From: Litsea cubeba
Lineage: Eukaryota > Streptophyta > Magnoliopsida > Laurales > Lauraceae
Direction of reading: 5' to 3'
Length of the DNA stretch: 64,000 bases
Assembly: GCA_012931725.1 (NCBI GenBank)
Contig: CM022949.1
Location: 8,186,636 to 8,250,635, forward strand
The stretch's first letter is position 1. Each line of letters starts with the position of its first letter. Below the pieces are notes generated by a model that did not search any database, was not told the DNA's origin, and saw only the letters and a list, made by a program, of their open reading frames with translations. Made by a program: the position numbers and the translations under genes. This document shows positions 23,000-33,640 of the stretch, piece after piece.

Positions 23000-24583
23000 T
23001 TTCTTAGGCTCCTCAGGCCTAGTCTCAACCTCACGCCCATTCCTCAATGTGACAACTACTTTGGCTTGCTCATGATAAGTGTCATGAGGTTGCGAGCTAC
23101 TTCCCACCTCAAAAGTATTCTTAGGGTTGACGGTGGGTTGGCTAGGTAAACGACCCTCTTCCCTTCTATTAAGAGCAGTAGCGATTTGCCCCATCTAGGC
23201 TTCTAGCTTGGCTATGGACTGAGAATGAGAGTGGACCAATTGATTACCTACTTTGAGCTCCTTTAGCTCTTGCAAAACTGTCTCCTCAAAAGATGGATTT
23301 CTTTGAGGTGGTTGAGTGTTAGGATGCTAGTAAGATTGTTGGGAACGATAGGCCGCAGGATTGCATTGAAAATTAGGCCTATTTCCCGGTTGAGAGAAAG
23401 AAGTGCCCTGACCGGGCAAATTCCATGAAAAGTTGGGGTGATTACGCCATCCCGGGTTATAAGTATTCGAATAAGGATCATTACCCAGTTTGGAGAACCC
23501 CTGTGCAGCATTCACCTGCTCTTGCACAAATTTAGGAAATTGGGGTACTGCAGGGCAATCACTCACAAAATGAGCGGGACTGTTGCACAAAGCACAAGCA
23601 TATTGATGAGCAGGAGGCTGGGAGGGTGAATATTGGAGAGATTGTCCTCCAGATATCAACTAATCTAACTTTTGGGTCAAGGCAACCACTTGAGTAGTGA
23701 GTTCATTAGAGGGCTGAATTTCAAACATGCCTCTAGGTTTTTTGTAAGTTAGAGGCTGCCGGCTTCTCCAATCTAGCAGTGGAGGCATGGTGTTGAAAGG
23801 TTTCGCTCATATTCTCGAAGAGCTCCCATGCCTCATCCTCTTTCTTTAACATTATTGATCCCCCACTGGCGGTAACCACCATGTTTCGCCAGTCAGGAGA
23901 CAGTCCATCCTAAAAAAGTTGCACCAATTGCCACTTGGCAATTTGGTGATGAGGACACTTCCTAAGAAGATCCTTGAATCTGTCCCACGCCTCATGAAAT
24001 TGTTCATTGTTGAGCTGGGCGAATGATGTAATGGATCTCCTGTACTGATTGGTTTTGCCCACTGAGAAATATTTGTCTAAAATTTTTTGTTATAGTTGGG
24101 CCCAAGAGGTTATGGAGTTTGCAGGTAAAGTATTCAGCCAATATTTAGCTTTGTCCTTTAGTGAAACCGGAAAGAGAAACATTTTTAGGGCCTCGCTACT
24201 GAAGTTATTTATTCTCACAGTGGAGCAAATAACCAAAAAGTCATCACTATGATTTTATATGGGTCTTCATTGTTCAAACCATAAAAAGAAGGGATAAGAT
24301 TTATAGTACTTGGTTTGATTTCATATTGAGCTGCTGGAACTGTAGGCAGCTGAATACATGATGGTGACGCGTATTCTGAAGGAGTATAGTGCTCCTTCAA
24401 TGGCCAGAGAGGAGGTGTACCAGGTGGAGCCTCATCTTCCTTTCTTTCCTCAGCCATTTGTGAATTTGTGTGTGTGAAATCAGAAGAGTGTTTAGATGAT
24501 CTAATTTTTCTAAGGACTCCCTCTAAATTTTGGTCTAGAGATACCAAATCTGGATGACAAGAGCGACGACCATGCATGCACAC
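23000..24583 (-). pseudogene. Athila-like gag with zinc knuckle
   Basis: Gag forms the particle shell and binds RNA. It starts near ATG 24459 (MAEERKEDEAPPGTPP), then SFYGLNNEDPYKI and, in broken frames, LFPVSLKDKAKYWLN, FAQLNNEQFHEAWDRFKDLL and CPHHQIAKWQLVQLF, which match Athila-type gag. A CCHC zinc knuckle (CALCNSPAHFVSDC) lies at about 23588-23560. Several stops and frameshifts occur, so no full-length gag can be made. Confidence 0.85.
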
Positions 24584-24860
24584 ACAAAACTTATTGCAGT
24601 TATATGAAAAGAATCAGAAAGTCTAGGCTTACCGTGCTTTAGGTAAAGGAGAACTTTTAATTGAGTAGAACTTTAACTTTTTAAGAGCACTCTTGGATCC
24701 TGCACAAACTCTAGGGTTCTTCGTGTTAGAATCAATACCCTGCAGTAAGAATAGTAAAGATGTGAGAAAAGATGATAAAGTAGAATAAAATAAAAGTAAA
24801 TAAAAAATGCAAAAGCTAAACTAATGTTAGAATTAAAAGAAACAAACAACCGTGCTAATT

Positions 24861-24879
24861 GTCCCCGGCAACGGCGCCA
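24861..24879 (-). other. Primer binding site of the Athila-like element
   Basis: TGGCGCCGTTGCCGGGGAC on the minus strand, a few bases inside the 5' LTR end. It is complementary to a tRNA 3' end and of the form common in Athila/Tat elements. It fixes the element's orientation. Confidence 0.85.
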
Positions 24880-24884
24880 AAATT

Positions 24885-25994
24885 TGATCGTCCTAAAACA
24901 GGGTTACAAATATAAATTATTCCCCGCTAATATCTCTGCTTGAAAAAGCAAAGATGTTAACCAAGTATCGTATCCACTTGGACAAAAAGGCTAAATTGTG
25001 TTGGTTCCTAAATTCCTAAACTAATCCTAATAGAAAACAAAGTATTGATTCTTAAACTAATCCTACTAGAAAACGAAGTGTTGGGTTGATTGGTTGTAAT
25101 TCCTACATTAACAAATTAAAAGACCAGGTTTTAAATCAATCAGAGAAAAGATCTCAGGGTACGAATCCACTCTAACTTCGCACAATGGTAAGTATAGACC
25201 TAGGGTTTCACTATCAATGCTAAACAAGACTCGTTATGGTTACAAACATTCACAGAGTCGACAAATAAAGATATATGCATGTAAATCAGGGCATAACCTA
25301 TCTCTATGGCATAGATTATCCTAAATCTAACAAACACATTCATGAAAGCATCGTTATATAACTTAGTATTCAAATCTACAAGATTAAAATACCAAAAGAA
25401 AGAGATATTGCATTAATAAAATACAATCAATGGATTAACATCTTGTCATATAACCAAAAGCATTTGAAGTAAAACCCTAGAACCTATACATCACCAAAAT
25501 ACAAAGTTAGGGCTTCATCACAACCCCTAAGATAGAGATTTAGTTACGTATGGCAAGAGGTTGACGAAGAATCTCTGAGGAAATCCCCATTGGCGCTCTT
25601 CCAAAGCTCCCAAACTAGCCTCCAGAACTTCTCTCCAGATGTGAATGAATAAAAACAAGAATGGGGATTTTATTTATAGGGTTTTGGGTTAAACAATCCT
25701 TCAAAACTCGTCAAAACGCGAAACAAGGCGGTCTTCAGACGGTACTGGCATCCGGACGCCAGGAGGTAGAGCCTACGAATTGATTTCTGGTTCCTGGCGT
25801 CCGGACGCCCGAAGGCAGTGAGCCTTGGGTATCTCGCGTTGGTTCCATCTTCTCTAGTTTAGCTATGAATTATGGGTTTTCACCGGAAACACATGTAAAC
25901 AATAAAATAACATAAATAAACTAATTAAACTCATTAGACAGTCTAACAAACTCTTCATTGACGGGCCTAAGATATATATTTTAGGCTCTCATCA
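24885..25994 (-). repeat. Athila-like 5' LTR
   Basis: 1110 bp, the partner of 8380-9492. On the minus strand it starts TGATGAGAGCC and ends GGACGATCA. By eye the copies differ by scattered substitutions and a few short indels, implying a fairly young insertion. It carries the same GCGTCCGGACGC motifs (about 25748-25759 and 25797-25810). Confidence 0.93.
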
Positions 25995-25999
25995 AGTAA

Positions 26000-26175
26000 C
26001 CTGGTGGGATCTTCAAGAAGAAGGGGCTGGGGAGGTGCTTGGAAAAGACGGCTCAATAGAAACTCATATTCAGAACATCGAATGGCTTCCTAAGAAGATT
26101 CTCCAGTGTGGGAAGGCAGCGGGGTATCTGTTGATGAGAGGGCTTAATTGAGTTGAAAAAGTCTAAACGGCCCGG
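26000..26175 (+). other. Flank resuming after the Athila element
   Basis: This is the other half of the target interrupted at 8379. It is open for about 50 codons in one frame (reading HIQNIEWLPKKIL) and may be further LINE ORF1 sequence. I do not recognise a domain. Confidence 0.35.
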
Positions 26176-26219
26176 CCGTTGGACCGATCCCAGCGTCCAT
26201 GCTGGGATCGGTCCAACGG
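26176..26219. repeat. Perfect 19-bp hairpin
   Basis: CCGTTGGACCGATCCCAGC (26176-26194) is followed by a 6-base loop, GTCCAT, and its exact reverse complement at 26201-26219. GC-rich in AT-rich surroundings. It is too short for a typical plant miRNA precursor. It could be a MITE core, a recombination scar or a regulatory stem. Confidence 0.9.
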
Positions 26220-26589
26220 CTCGACCAGAAAAGTCGAGCTGTGTAGAACGGCTCGATTGAGTTTGCCCAAGCTAGGGATGACCAAAACAGGATGGATTCT
26301 GGAAAGATAAAATCGAAAAGGAAGGGGGCTAGGGAGCTGACTAATCACTCATCACCAAGAGAAAGCTTAGAGTCATCGACAAATAGAGAAAAAGCTCTAA
26401 TCAAATTTCTCTAGACTCCCTTGAAACCGACACAGTACAATGTATATATTTGATCCCATTAGCAACATTGTTCAAATTTTTATTAGATTGTAAAGGGTTT
26501 GTAATTAATTTAATTTTCATCAAAAGTAGGATTTCTAGTCATATATGATTAGGTTAGTCGTAACTTTTATTTAGGACAAGTTTCAAGTA

Positions 26590-27003
26590 AGTGCCAGACA
26601 ACTCTCCTTGGATAGACCTTGGACGCACTGGGATTTTACTGCTTCATGGCCCTACACTTGGGGTGAGCGAACAGACATCGTCTCTCGATTAATCTACTAA
26701 CACAATATCATATGCAAAAAACATGCACCAATGTACATCTTCTTAAATATGAGTAGTTAAATCATTCATAATCAGTGCAAAGAGATAAGGACTTAGAGTT
26801 GACCCCTGATGTAAACCTATGATCATTGGGAAATCCCATATTTTTCCACAAGTATTTCTCACATTCGTTATTGCTCATTCATACATTTCTTTAATAATTT
26901 CGATATAATCTCTTGAAACATTCATTTTATTTAAAACCCACCAAATTAAATCTCTAGGTACCCTGTCGTAGGCTTTTTCTAAATCAATGAAGACCATAAA
27001 AAC
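26590..27003 (-). pseudogene. RTE-type LINE reverse transcriptase fragment
   Basis: Reading leftward from 27003: FMVFIDLEKAYDRVPRDLIW, WVLNKMNVSRDYIEIIKEMY, and after a stop ITNVRN...FPMIIGLHQGSTLSPYLFALIM, the standard RT palm motifs of RTE-clade LINEs. Next comes a degenerate FADDIVL position (about 26730, reading FCI-stop-YCV). Short, stop-containing and dead. Confidence 0.85.
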
Positions 27004-27364
27004 TAATATATATATATAAGCTTTCCACAATTCTTTCAATCAAGTCGTCGTTCTTTTTTAAATGACAAAAATACTCTTCCCTTATGAGAGTTTTTTTGCC
27101 TTTTCAAAGAACTTGGCCAAAATGAGTGGTAGTTGAAGTGGGCCCCACTAGATCATATTTTATTAAAGAAACTTTTTGATAATGACATAAGGGCAATTTT
27201 GTTATTTTTTCTAAAAAAATTATTAAGAAGACTTAATTAAAAAAATTATGGAAAGTTTTTCTATTTTTTTTAAATAATTACATGAAAATTAGCCAAGTAG
27301 AGTAGTAGTTTATGCAAATACGCTTTTATAAGTAACTAAAGAAACTTTACCAAAAAAAATAAGA
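27004..27364. other. Unassigned AT-rich DNA
   Basis: Between the LINE fragment and the foldback element. No gene or clear repeat recognised. Confidence 0.5.
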
Positions 27365-29051
27365 GCCCATTTGGATATTTATAGAATAAAATATTTATAG
27401 ATTTAAATATTGCAAGAATAAAATATAGTATAGAATAGAATAATGCAATATTATAATATTATAATATTTTTACTGTTTGGTAGTTTTTGAAGAATATAAA
27501 TTTCAAATTAAGGTGTTTGGAAGGTGCTATGTTTAAAGTAAATTCAATTATTAGAATAATTTTTTATTAAGTATTTTAATTTATATGTAATTTACCATGT
27601 TTGGATAAAAAAATACTGTGGTAAAGTAAAGTTCAACTGTCATGTTTTTACTATAAGTTACTTTTCTTTTATCACATAAAACAATGGTAAGGTAAGGTAA
27701 AGTAAAGTCAATACAAAAAAAAAAAAACTATTTTTATAACTCTCTCCCACTTTGCTTTACCACATACTTCATCTCACCTTACTTTACCTCATATTTATTT
27801 TACCTTACCACACCGGTAAACAAGTTACACCATATAAAACTACGATAAAATATGATAAAGTAAAGTAAAAAAAAGAAACTACTTACCATTCCTTCCCACT
27901 TTACTTCACCATATACTTTATCCCACCTTTACTTTACCCCACCTTTTCCGTGCTGTGACATTTACTTTTACTTTATTTTACCATATATGTAAACAAACAC
28001 ATCATAATTGATTTGGTGAGCTAAAATATTTATTTTAGTCTACCACTTTGTAATCGTCATTTTAAAATATTCTTATCTTATAGAAAGTCTTCTACACGGG
28101 GAGCTGTAACGCACAAGATTTTTTCTATAAAAAATGAAAAAGTATATTTTATAAAACATTATTTTTTATATCAAAAGAAAACTAAAAAAACTTAGGGCCT
28201 GTTTGGATGCACAAGAAAACACAATAAAATAATATTTTATAGAATATAATCTTTCATTTTCTAAAGAATAAAATCTTGTACGTTTGGTAACCCAAGGAAA
28301 ATTTGAAGAAAAGATTCTTTTCTTTCAAAAAGCTCAATATTTTCTTCTACAACTCCCCCTGTAGAAAACTTTCTACAATATAAGAATCTTTCAAAATGAC
28401 GACTACAAAGTGGTAGAATACATTAAAGACTTTAGTTCACCAGATCCATTATGATGTGCATGTTTACATATATGATAAAGTAAAGTAAAAGTAAATGTTA
28501 CAGTATGGTAAAGGTGGGATAAAGTATATGGTGAAGTAAAGTGGGAAGGAATGGTAAAGTACTTTTTTTTACTTTACTTTATCACATTTTATTATAATTT
28601 TCTATGGTAAATATAAAGTGACTTGTTTACAAGTGTGGTAAAGTAAAATAAAGATTTATGTCATATCATGGTAAAATGTGAGTAAAGTAAGGTCATATGA
28701 AGTATTTGGTAAAGTAAAGTGGGAGAGAGAGTTATAAAGTAGTTGGTTTTTTTATTTACTTTACTTTACTTTATCATAGTTTTATGTGATAAAAGAAAAG
28801 TAATTTATGATAAGAACGTGACATTTGAACTTTACTTTACCACATTACTTTTTTATCCAGACGTGATAAATTACATATAAATTAAAATATATTATTCTAA
28901 TGTAATTTACTTTAATCATAGCACATTTCCAACAACTCAATTTAAAATCTTTAATATTTTTAAAAAATTACAAAACTGTAAAAAAATTATTTTATTTTAT
29001 TCTATATTATTTTATTCTTACTAAATTTAAATTTATAAATATTTTATTATA
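27365..29051. repeat. Large foldback (inverted-repeat) element, main part
   Basis: Two arms of about 800 bp, roughly 27365-28170 and 28215-29051, are imperfect reverse complements around a centre near 28190. For example, TTTATATGTAATTTACCATG near 27580 pairs with a matching stretch near 28870, and CTTTCTACAATATAAG (28369) pairs with 28075-28092. Both arms are dense in GTAAAGTAAAGT-type motifs. The outer left end, GCCCATTTGGATATTTATAG, matches the reverse complement of 38852-38871, so the MULE at 29052-38796 has split the element near its right end. No coding region. Family unassigned. Confidence 0.8.
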
Positions 29052-29169
29052 GGGGTTTTTACCGGAAAAGTCCCAAAATATGGGCATTTACCCGGTATAG
29101 TACTGGCCCAATTCTCATCACTAATTGGGTCTTCCCGCCAATTTCCTTTTTTTTTATATGATATTCATA

Positions 29170-29216
29170 GCGACGATAGCGTCACTTGATATAATATTGA
29201 GTGACGATATCGTCAC
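29170..29216. repeat. Subterminal palindromes, left end of MULE
   Basis: GCGACGATAGCGTCAC (29170-29185) and the perfect palindrome GTGACGATATCGTCAC (29201-29216) lie about 120-165 bp inside the left terminus. They are variants of the palindrome found in the central array and at the right end. Confidence 0.85.
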
Positions 29217-30065
29217 TTTGCGCAACCTTTAAATACTCGCGTCGTCCCCTGGTTTCAATCTTGTTCTACCCAATGGATCATAAAAAATCTTGTTTGGCTA
29301 GAAATGAAGCATGACTGGTCTATGGGCTTCTATTTTCGAGTGTAATCCGTCACTTTGATTCCATTTTTGTGGCTGTTGATCTTCATGAAAGAGGTTTGTA
29401 CATTTATGTATATCTTTGCATGGTAACATGAAAAGAAATGAAGATAATGTATTTTTTTTTTGTTGCTTTCCCTTTTACTCTTGGTGTCCATGATGTTAAA
29501 GATTGTCACGCACGTGAATGTTGTATTTTGAAAGTGAACATTCTTCTTCTGAACAAATGTTAGTCAATAAATCTACTCTGGCTCCAACTGATGTGTGACA
29601 GTTTTATTTGATTTTTTGTATTCAAGTGTAATCCGTCATTTTCTTAACATTTCTGTGGCTGTTGATGTACATTATTGAAGGTTTGTGCATTTATGTCTAT
29701 CTTTGCATAGTAACATGGGGAAAAATTGAATATAACGATCATTTGTGATGCCTTTTCATTTACTTTTGGTATCAATGAAGTTAGAGACTATCACACACAC
29801 TTGTATGTTGTGTTTTTGAGTGTGAAACTGAGTGTTTGTATTGTTTGTAATCTTGCATATGTTTTTTATATTGTTTGTAACCCTAGACACTTTCAAAAAT
29901 TGTGGACTGTAAGCTGTTCTAGGCCATAGATGCCCCTCCACTGTGTTACGTCTTTGGCCCTTTGCAAATATCACACTACTTTGGTCAATGAGGTGGTTGT
30001 CCCTATTTTCCGTACATGTTTGTACAAAAATAATGCCTAAATAATTATTTCTGTCCTGAAATAGG

Positions 30066-32644
30066 ATGTCGGATGGTGAGTTGATTGTGATTTTTCATTA
30101 TGACGGAGAATTTAAATTTGACATGATTCACCCGGTATACGAAGGCGGAAATCAGAAGATGAGGTCCATTCAAAGTGACATAACATACTCCGAATTGATG
30201 AACATAGCTCTTCAAACTACACAGTGGGAAGAAACCTGTGAGAACATAAGCATACGTTATCTTCATCACAATGGGCACGTGTTTTCATTGGCTGCCATAG
30301 AGGATGATAGCGACATCAAGTGCATGTTAACACTTTCACAACACAATACAAATGGGATATTACTATACATCAGTAGAAGTTCGAATGGTTCTTCCAATAA
30401 GATAAGAGAACCTAGAAGGTACATAATATCTTTTTTTATGTATTTTATATATAATGCTTAATACTATTTCTAGTAGTCTAATGTAAATATTTCCATGTGT
30501 TTACCTTGAGCAGGTCATTTGAGATGGACATGCGTTCTTTACGAGGCAAACAAATTGATTATTCTGGGAGCAATCACAATGATAAGCGCAAAGTACCTTC
30601 CAGGGAAAGTCATGAAATTCCTACTGTCAATCTATGCGAAGACAATGACATTCATTTTTCAGCAGTCGAAGACATTGGTGGTAATGAATTTGCGAAAGAA
30701 AGTAGTTTTGTACTCATTGATCGTGTTGAGAAAGTTAACATGCCTGATGAAATAGAGTTTGTCAATGTTGAATCTGGGAACACGGGAACCAATCTTGCAG
30801 GGTTTTCAAAGGCAAGAGGCCAAAGACCTTCTATGTACAATGTTGGAGAACAAAGCTACCATAATCGGAAAGTTATATTCGAAGATGACATGGTCCAGGA
30901 AGAATTTGATACAGAGTTGGAACACAATTCATCTCGGGAGATGTGGCTTGGGCGCGAATTTCCGAACCGTGATGATTTTAGGAGAACTATAGCGAAATTT
31001 GCAATATACAACAACTTCACTCTCCAGCACTTAAAGACACAACAATTCAAAGTCACTGCACGTTGCAGGGAAACTGACTGTCCATGGCGCATTCACGCAT
31101 CCATGATTGAGAGTGGACCACGCTTCAAGGTTAGGACCTACAACCCAATCCATAAATGTTCGAAGCCATCCATGGGTACTGCACATCGTCAAGCGTCATC
31201 AGAACTTATTGCAGAGTACATCTTGGAAAAAGTGCGGTTAAATCACAACATTAGGCCAAAGGAAATAATGAATGACTATCAAATGGAGTTTGGTGTCACA
31301 ATTTCTTATAGGAAGGCACACATGGCAAGGGAAATTGCACTGCGCATTGTTAGGGGCTCATATGAAGATTCTTTTAAGATCCTCCCTTTGTATTGTGAGG
31401 AGTTGAAATTGATGAACCCGGGTACTGTCACCAATATTGATACGTCAGACGACGACAGGTTCAGGAGATTTTTTTGGGCATTTGGTCCATGCATCCGGTC
31501 ATTCACAACATCCCTTAGGCGAATGATTGCTGTTGATGGATCACATCTCCGTGGCAAGTACCCAGGAGTTCTAATGGTTGCCGTGACCCTCGATGGAAAC
31601 CACAAGCTGTTCCCAATAGCTTTTGCGTTTGCGGAGGCAGAACGGCGCGACAGCTGGGAGTGGTTCCTCGCCAATCTGTCTGTATCATTGGGAGAACCTA
31701 CAGATTTGACAATTGTCTCCGATCGGCAGAAGGGCCTTGTTCCCGCGTTGGCAAATGTGATTCCAAGTGCACGTCATTCTTACTGTTGTCGTCATCTTGC
31801 GGAAAACATTAAGTCAACCTTCAAAGATCCGGCAATTGTGATGAAATTCTGGTGTGCTGCAAAGGCATACAGAGCATGTGAATATGAGGCGTTTATGGAA
31901 GACATCAGGGCTGTCAATCAAGATGCATATAATTATATAAACGGATTTGGCCGGCAGCATTGGGCAAATGCCTTTGTCGAAGGTCGACGATATGACATGC
32001 TTACAAGTAATGCCGCTGAGTGCACCAACAGTATGCTGAAAGATACTCGAGCTTTACCAATAGTCAAGCAAGTGGAAGAGATAAGAGCTAGATTGATGGA
32101 GTTCTTCCAAAAAAGACAAGCTGAAAACTGCTGCATTAACAGTCGTTTGACTCCATATGCTGAGAAGTTGCTAGGACATGAAACAGAAGAAGCCCAAAGG
32201 TTGCACGTACGCGTTGCCGGACTCGTTGAGTTTCAAGTTCAGTCTGCACAGTATGTGGACATTGTTCATCTAGATCGTCGAACTTGCACGTGTCGCAAGT
32301 GGGAAGTACTTGGGATACCGTGCTCACATGCAATCGCTTCAATGCGAGTGAGGAAATATAATCCATATGAATTTTGCGACAATTGGTATCTAACAAGTGC
32401 ACTACATGCCACGTACAATGAGGTGATTCACGCCACTCGTGATAGCAAACAATGGGAGCATATTTCGAACGAAAGAGTTATCCCTCCTCTTGCAACTAAA
32501 CAGCCCGGGAGACCAAAGAAGAATCGAATACGAACTGAGGATCGTTACAGGGAACGGAGGGTGTTCACATGCTCCAATTGCAACGAGAAAGGTCACAATC
32601 GTCAGAGTTGTCGAAATCCCCCGGCTCAACATCGACAGACTTAG
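30066..32644 (+). CDS. MuDR/MURA-type MULE transposase
   Basis: Cuts and moves the element by recognising its terminal inverted repeats; acts in the nucleus. Exon 1 is 30066-30418 and exon 2 is 30514-32644. The 95-bp intron has GT...AG ends and joins AG|G to make Arg, giving 827 residues with no stop. Residues 1-118 form a PB1-like N-terminal region (MSDGELIVIFHYDGEF). A MuDR DNA-binding zinc region lies at about 262-333 (REFPNRDDFRRTIAKFAIYN). The DDE core has Asp at about 459 (IAVDGSHLRG), Asp at about 521 (IVSDRQKGL), a Cys/His insert (YCCRHL) and Glu at about 620 (SNAAECTNSM). A SWIM zinc finger (CxC...CSH) is at 709-723, and a CCHC knuckle at 804-817. The length suits the family. It looks intact. 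Confidence 0.95.
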
Positions 32645-33050
32645 TCTCAATTATTTCTGTGAACTGTCGCCAATACAATACTCTCTTTGTTTTTTTGTAA
32701 GAAATTGTGTTCATGATGATGGACCATAATCCTGTGCCACTATTTATGTTCATCTTGTAAAGAACATACTTTTTTGTTTTGTTTTCATGATGATGGACCA
32801 TAATCCTGTGAGTTTGTTTATGTTCATGTGTAAAGAACATACCTTTTTTGGCCTTCACTTTCTGTAAGAATTATTTTGGAATATTGAAGTCAAAATATTA
32901 CAAGTATGACATGGTTTCTTACTGATACCAGTGACGGTAGCGTAAAAAAAAAAGTAAATGGTTTCTGTCATGTATGACCTACACAAAAAACAGAGTTAGT
33001 GACGCTAGCGTCACCTATGTCAGGGAAGTCAGCACAGAAAGCCATTATAA

Positions 33051-33377
33051 GTGACGCTAGCGTCACTTATGTCAGTCTATAACTGACAACAGAATGTAAA
33101 TTTTTTGACGCTAGCGTCACTTATGTCAGGCTATAATTGACAACAGAATGTAAACTTTTTGACGCTAACGTCACTTATGTCAGGCTATAACTGACAACAG
33201 AATGTAAACTTTTTGACGCTAGCGTCACTTATGTCAGGCTATAACTGACAACAGAATGTAAACTTTTTGACGCTAGCGTCACTTATGTCAGGCTATAACT
33301 GACAACAGAATGTAAACTTTTTGACGATAGCGTCACTACTATGTTACAGAACCACAAATGAGTGACGCTAGCGTCAC
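33051..33377. repeat. 54-bp tandem array with palindrome GTGACGCTAGCGTCAC
   Basis: GACGCTAGCGTCAC (or a one-base variant) starts at 33053, 33107, 33161, 33215, 33269 and 33323, exactly 54 bp apart. Further copies occur at 32999-33014 and 33362-33377 outside the register. Each unit also contains a second dyad, GTCAGGCTATAACTGAC (5-bp arms). A half-site lies near 32931. The array sits between the convergent transposase and PMD-protease genes. Possible roles are transposase binding, bidirectional transcript termination or chromatin boundary; this is inference. Confidence 0.92.
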
Positions 33378-33640
33378 TTGATACAGTGGAAAAAAAAAAA
33401 AGGAAACCACAGTTGTAAAATTCATTGCAAATCTTACACACATTGTGACAACCTGTAGCATTCATTCCCATTAAAAATAATCGTTAAAATTGCCACAACA
33501 AAATGATAAACTGAAAGAACTCCATCTATAAAATAATACATTAAGCAACTCCATCTAACCTAAATGAAACTTATGGACATCAAAACTGATTTACATCAGT
33601 TGCAAAAAGTAAAGATGAAAATTTCCATGTTCTCGGACAA

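Larger units (their letters stand above)
8380..25994 (-). mobile_element. Ty3/Gypsy retrotransposon, Athila-like, with nested insertion
   Basis: The two LTRs (8380-9492 and 24885-25994) are near-identical direct repeats. The element reads right to left: 5' LTR, PBS (24879-24861), gag, protease, RT, RNase H, integrase, an extra ORF, a long noncoding tract, PPT and 3' LTR. Flanking pentanucleotides ggtaa (8375-8379) and agtaa (25995-25999) differ by one base and are the probable target duplication. The PBS TGGCGCCGTTGCCGGGGAC, gag type and ORF after integrase suggest the Athila branch. Stops and frameshifts in every domain, and a 5.9-kb insertion in integrase, make it non-autonomous now. Without the insert it is about 11.7 kb. 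Confidence 0.93.

Noticed and set aside
26176..26219. miRNA precursor
   Set aside because: The perfect 19-bp stem with a 6-base loop is too short for a typical plant precursor, and no longer fold was evident.
33051..33377. Regularly spaced repeats resembling a CRISPR array
   Set aside because: The intervening sequence is the same in every unit, so this is a simple 54-bp tandem repeat, inside a plant transposon.
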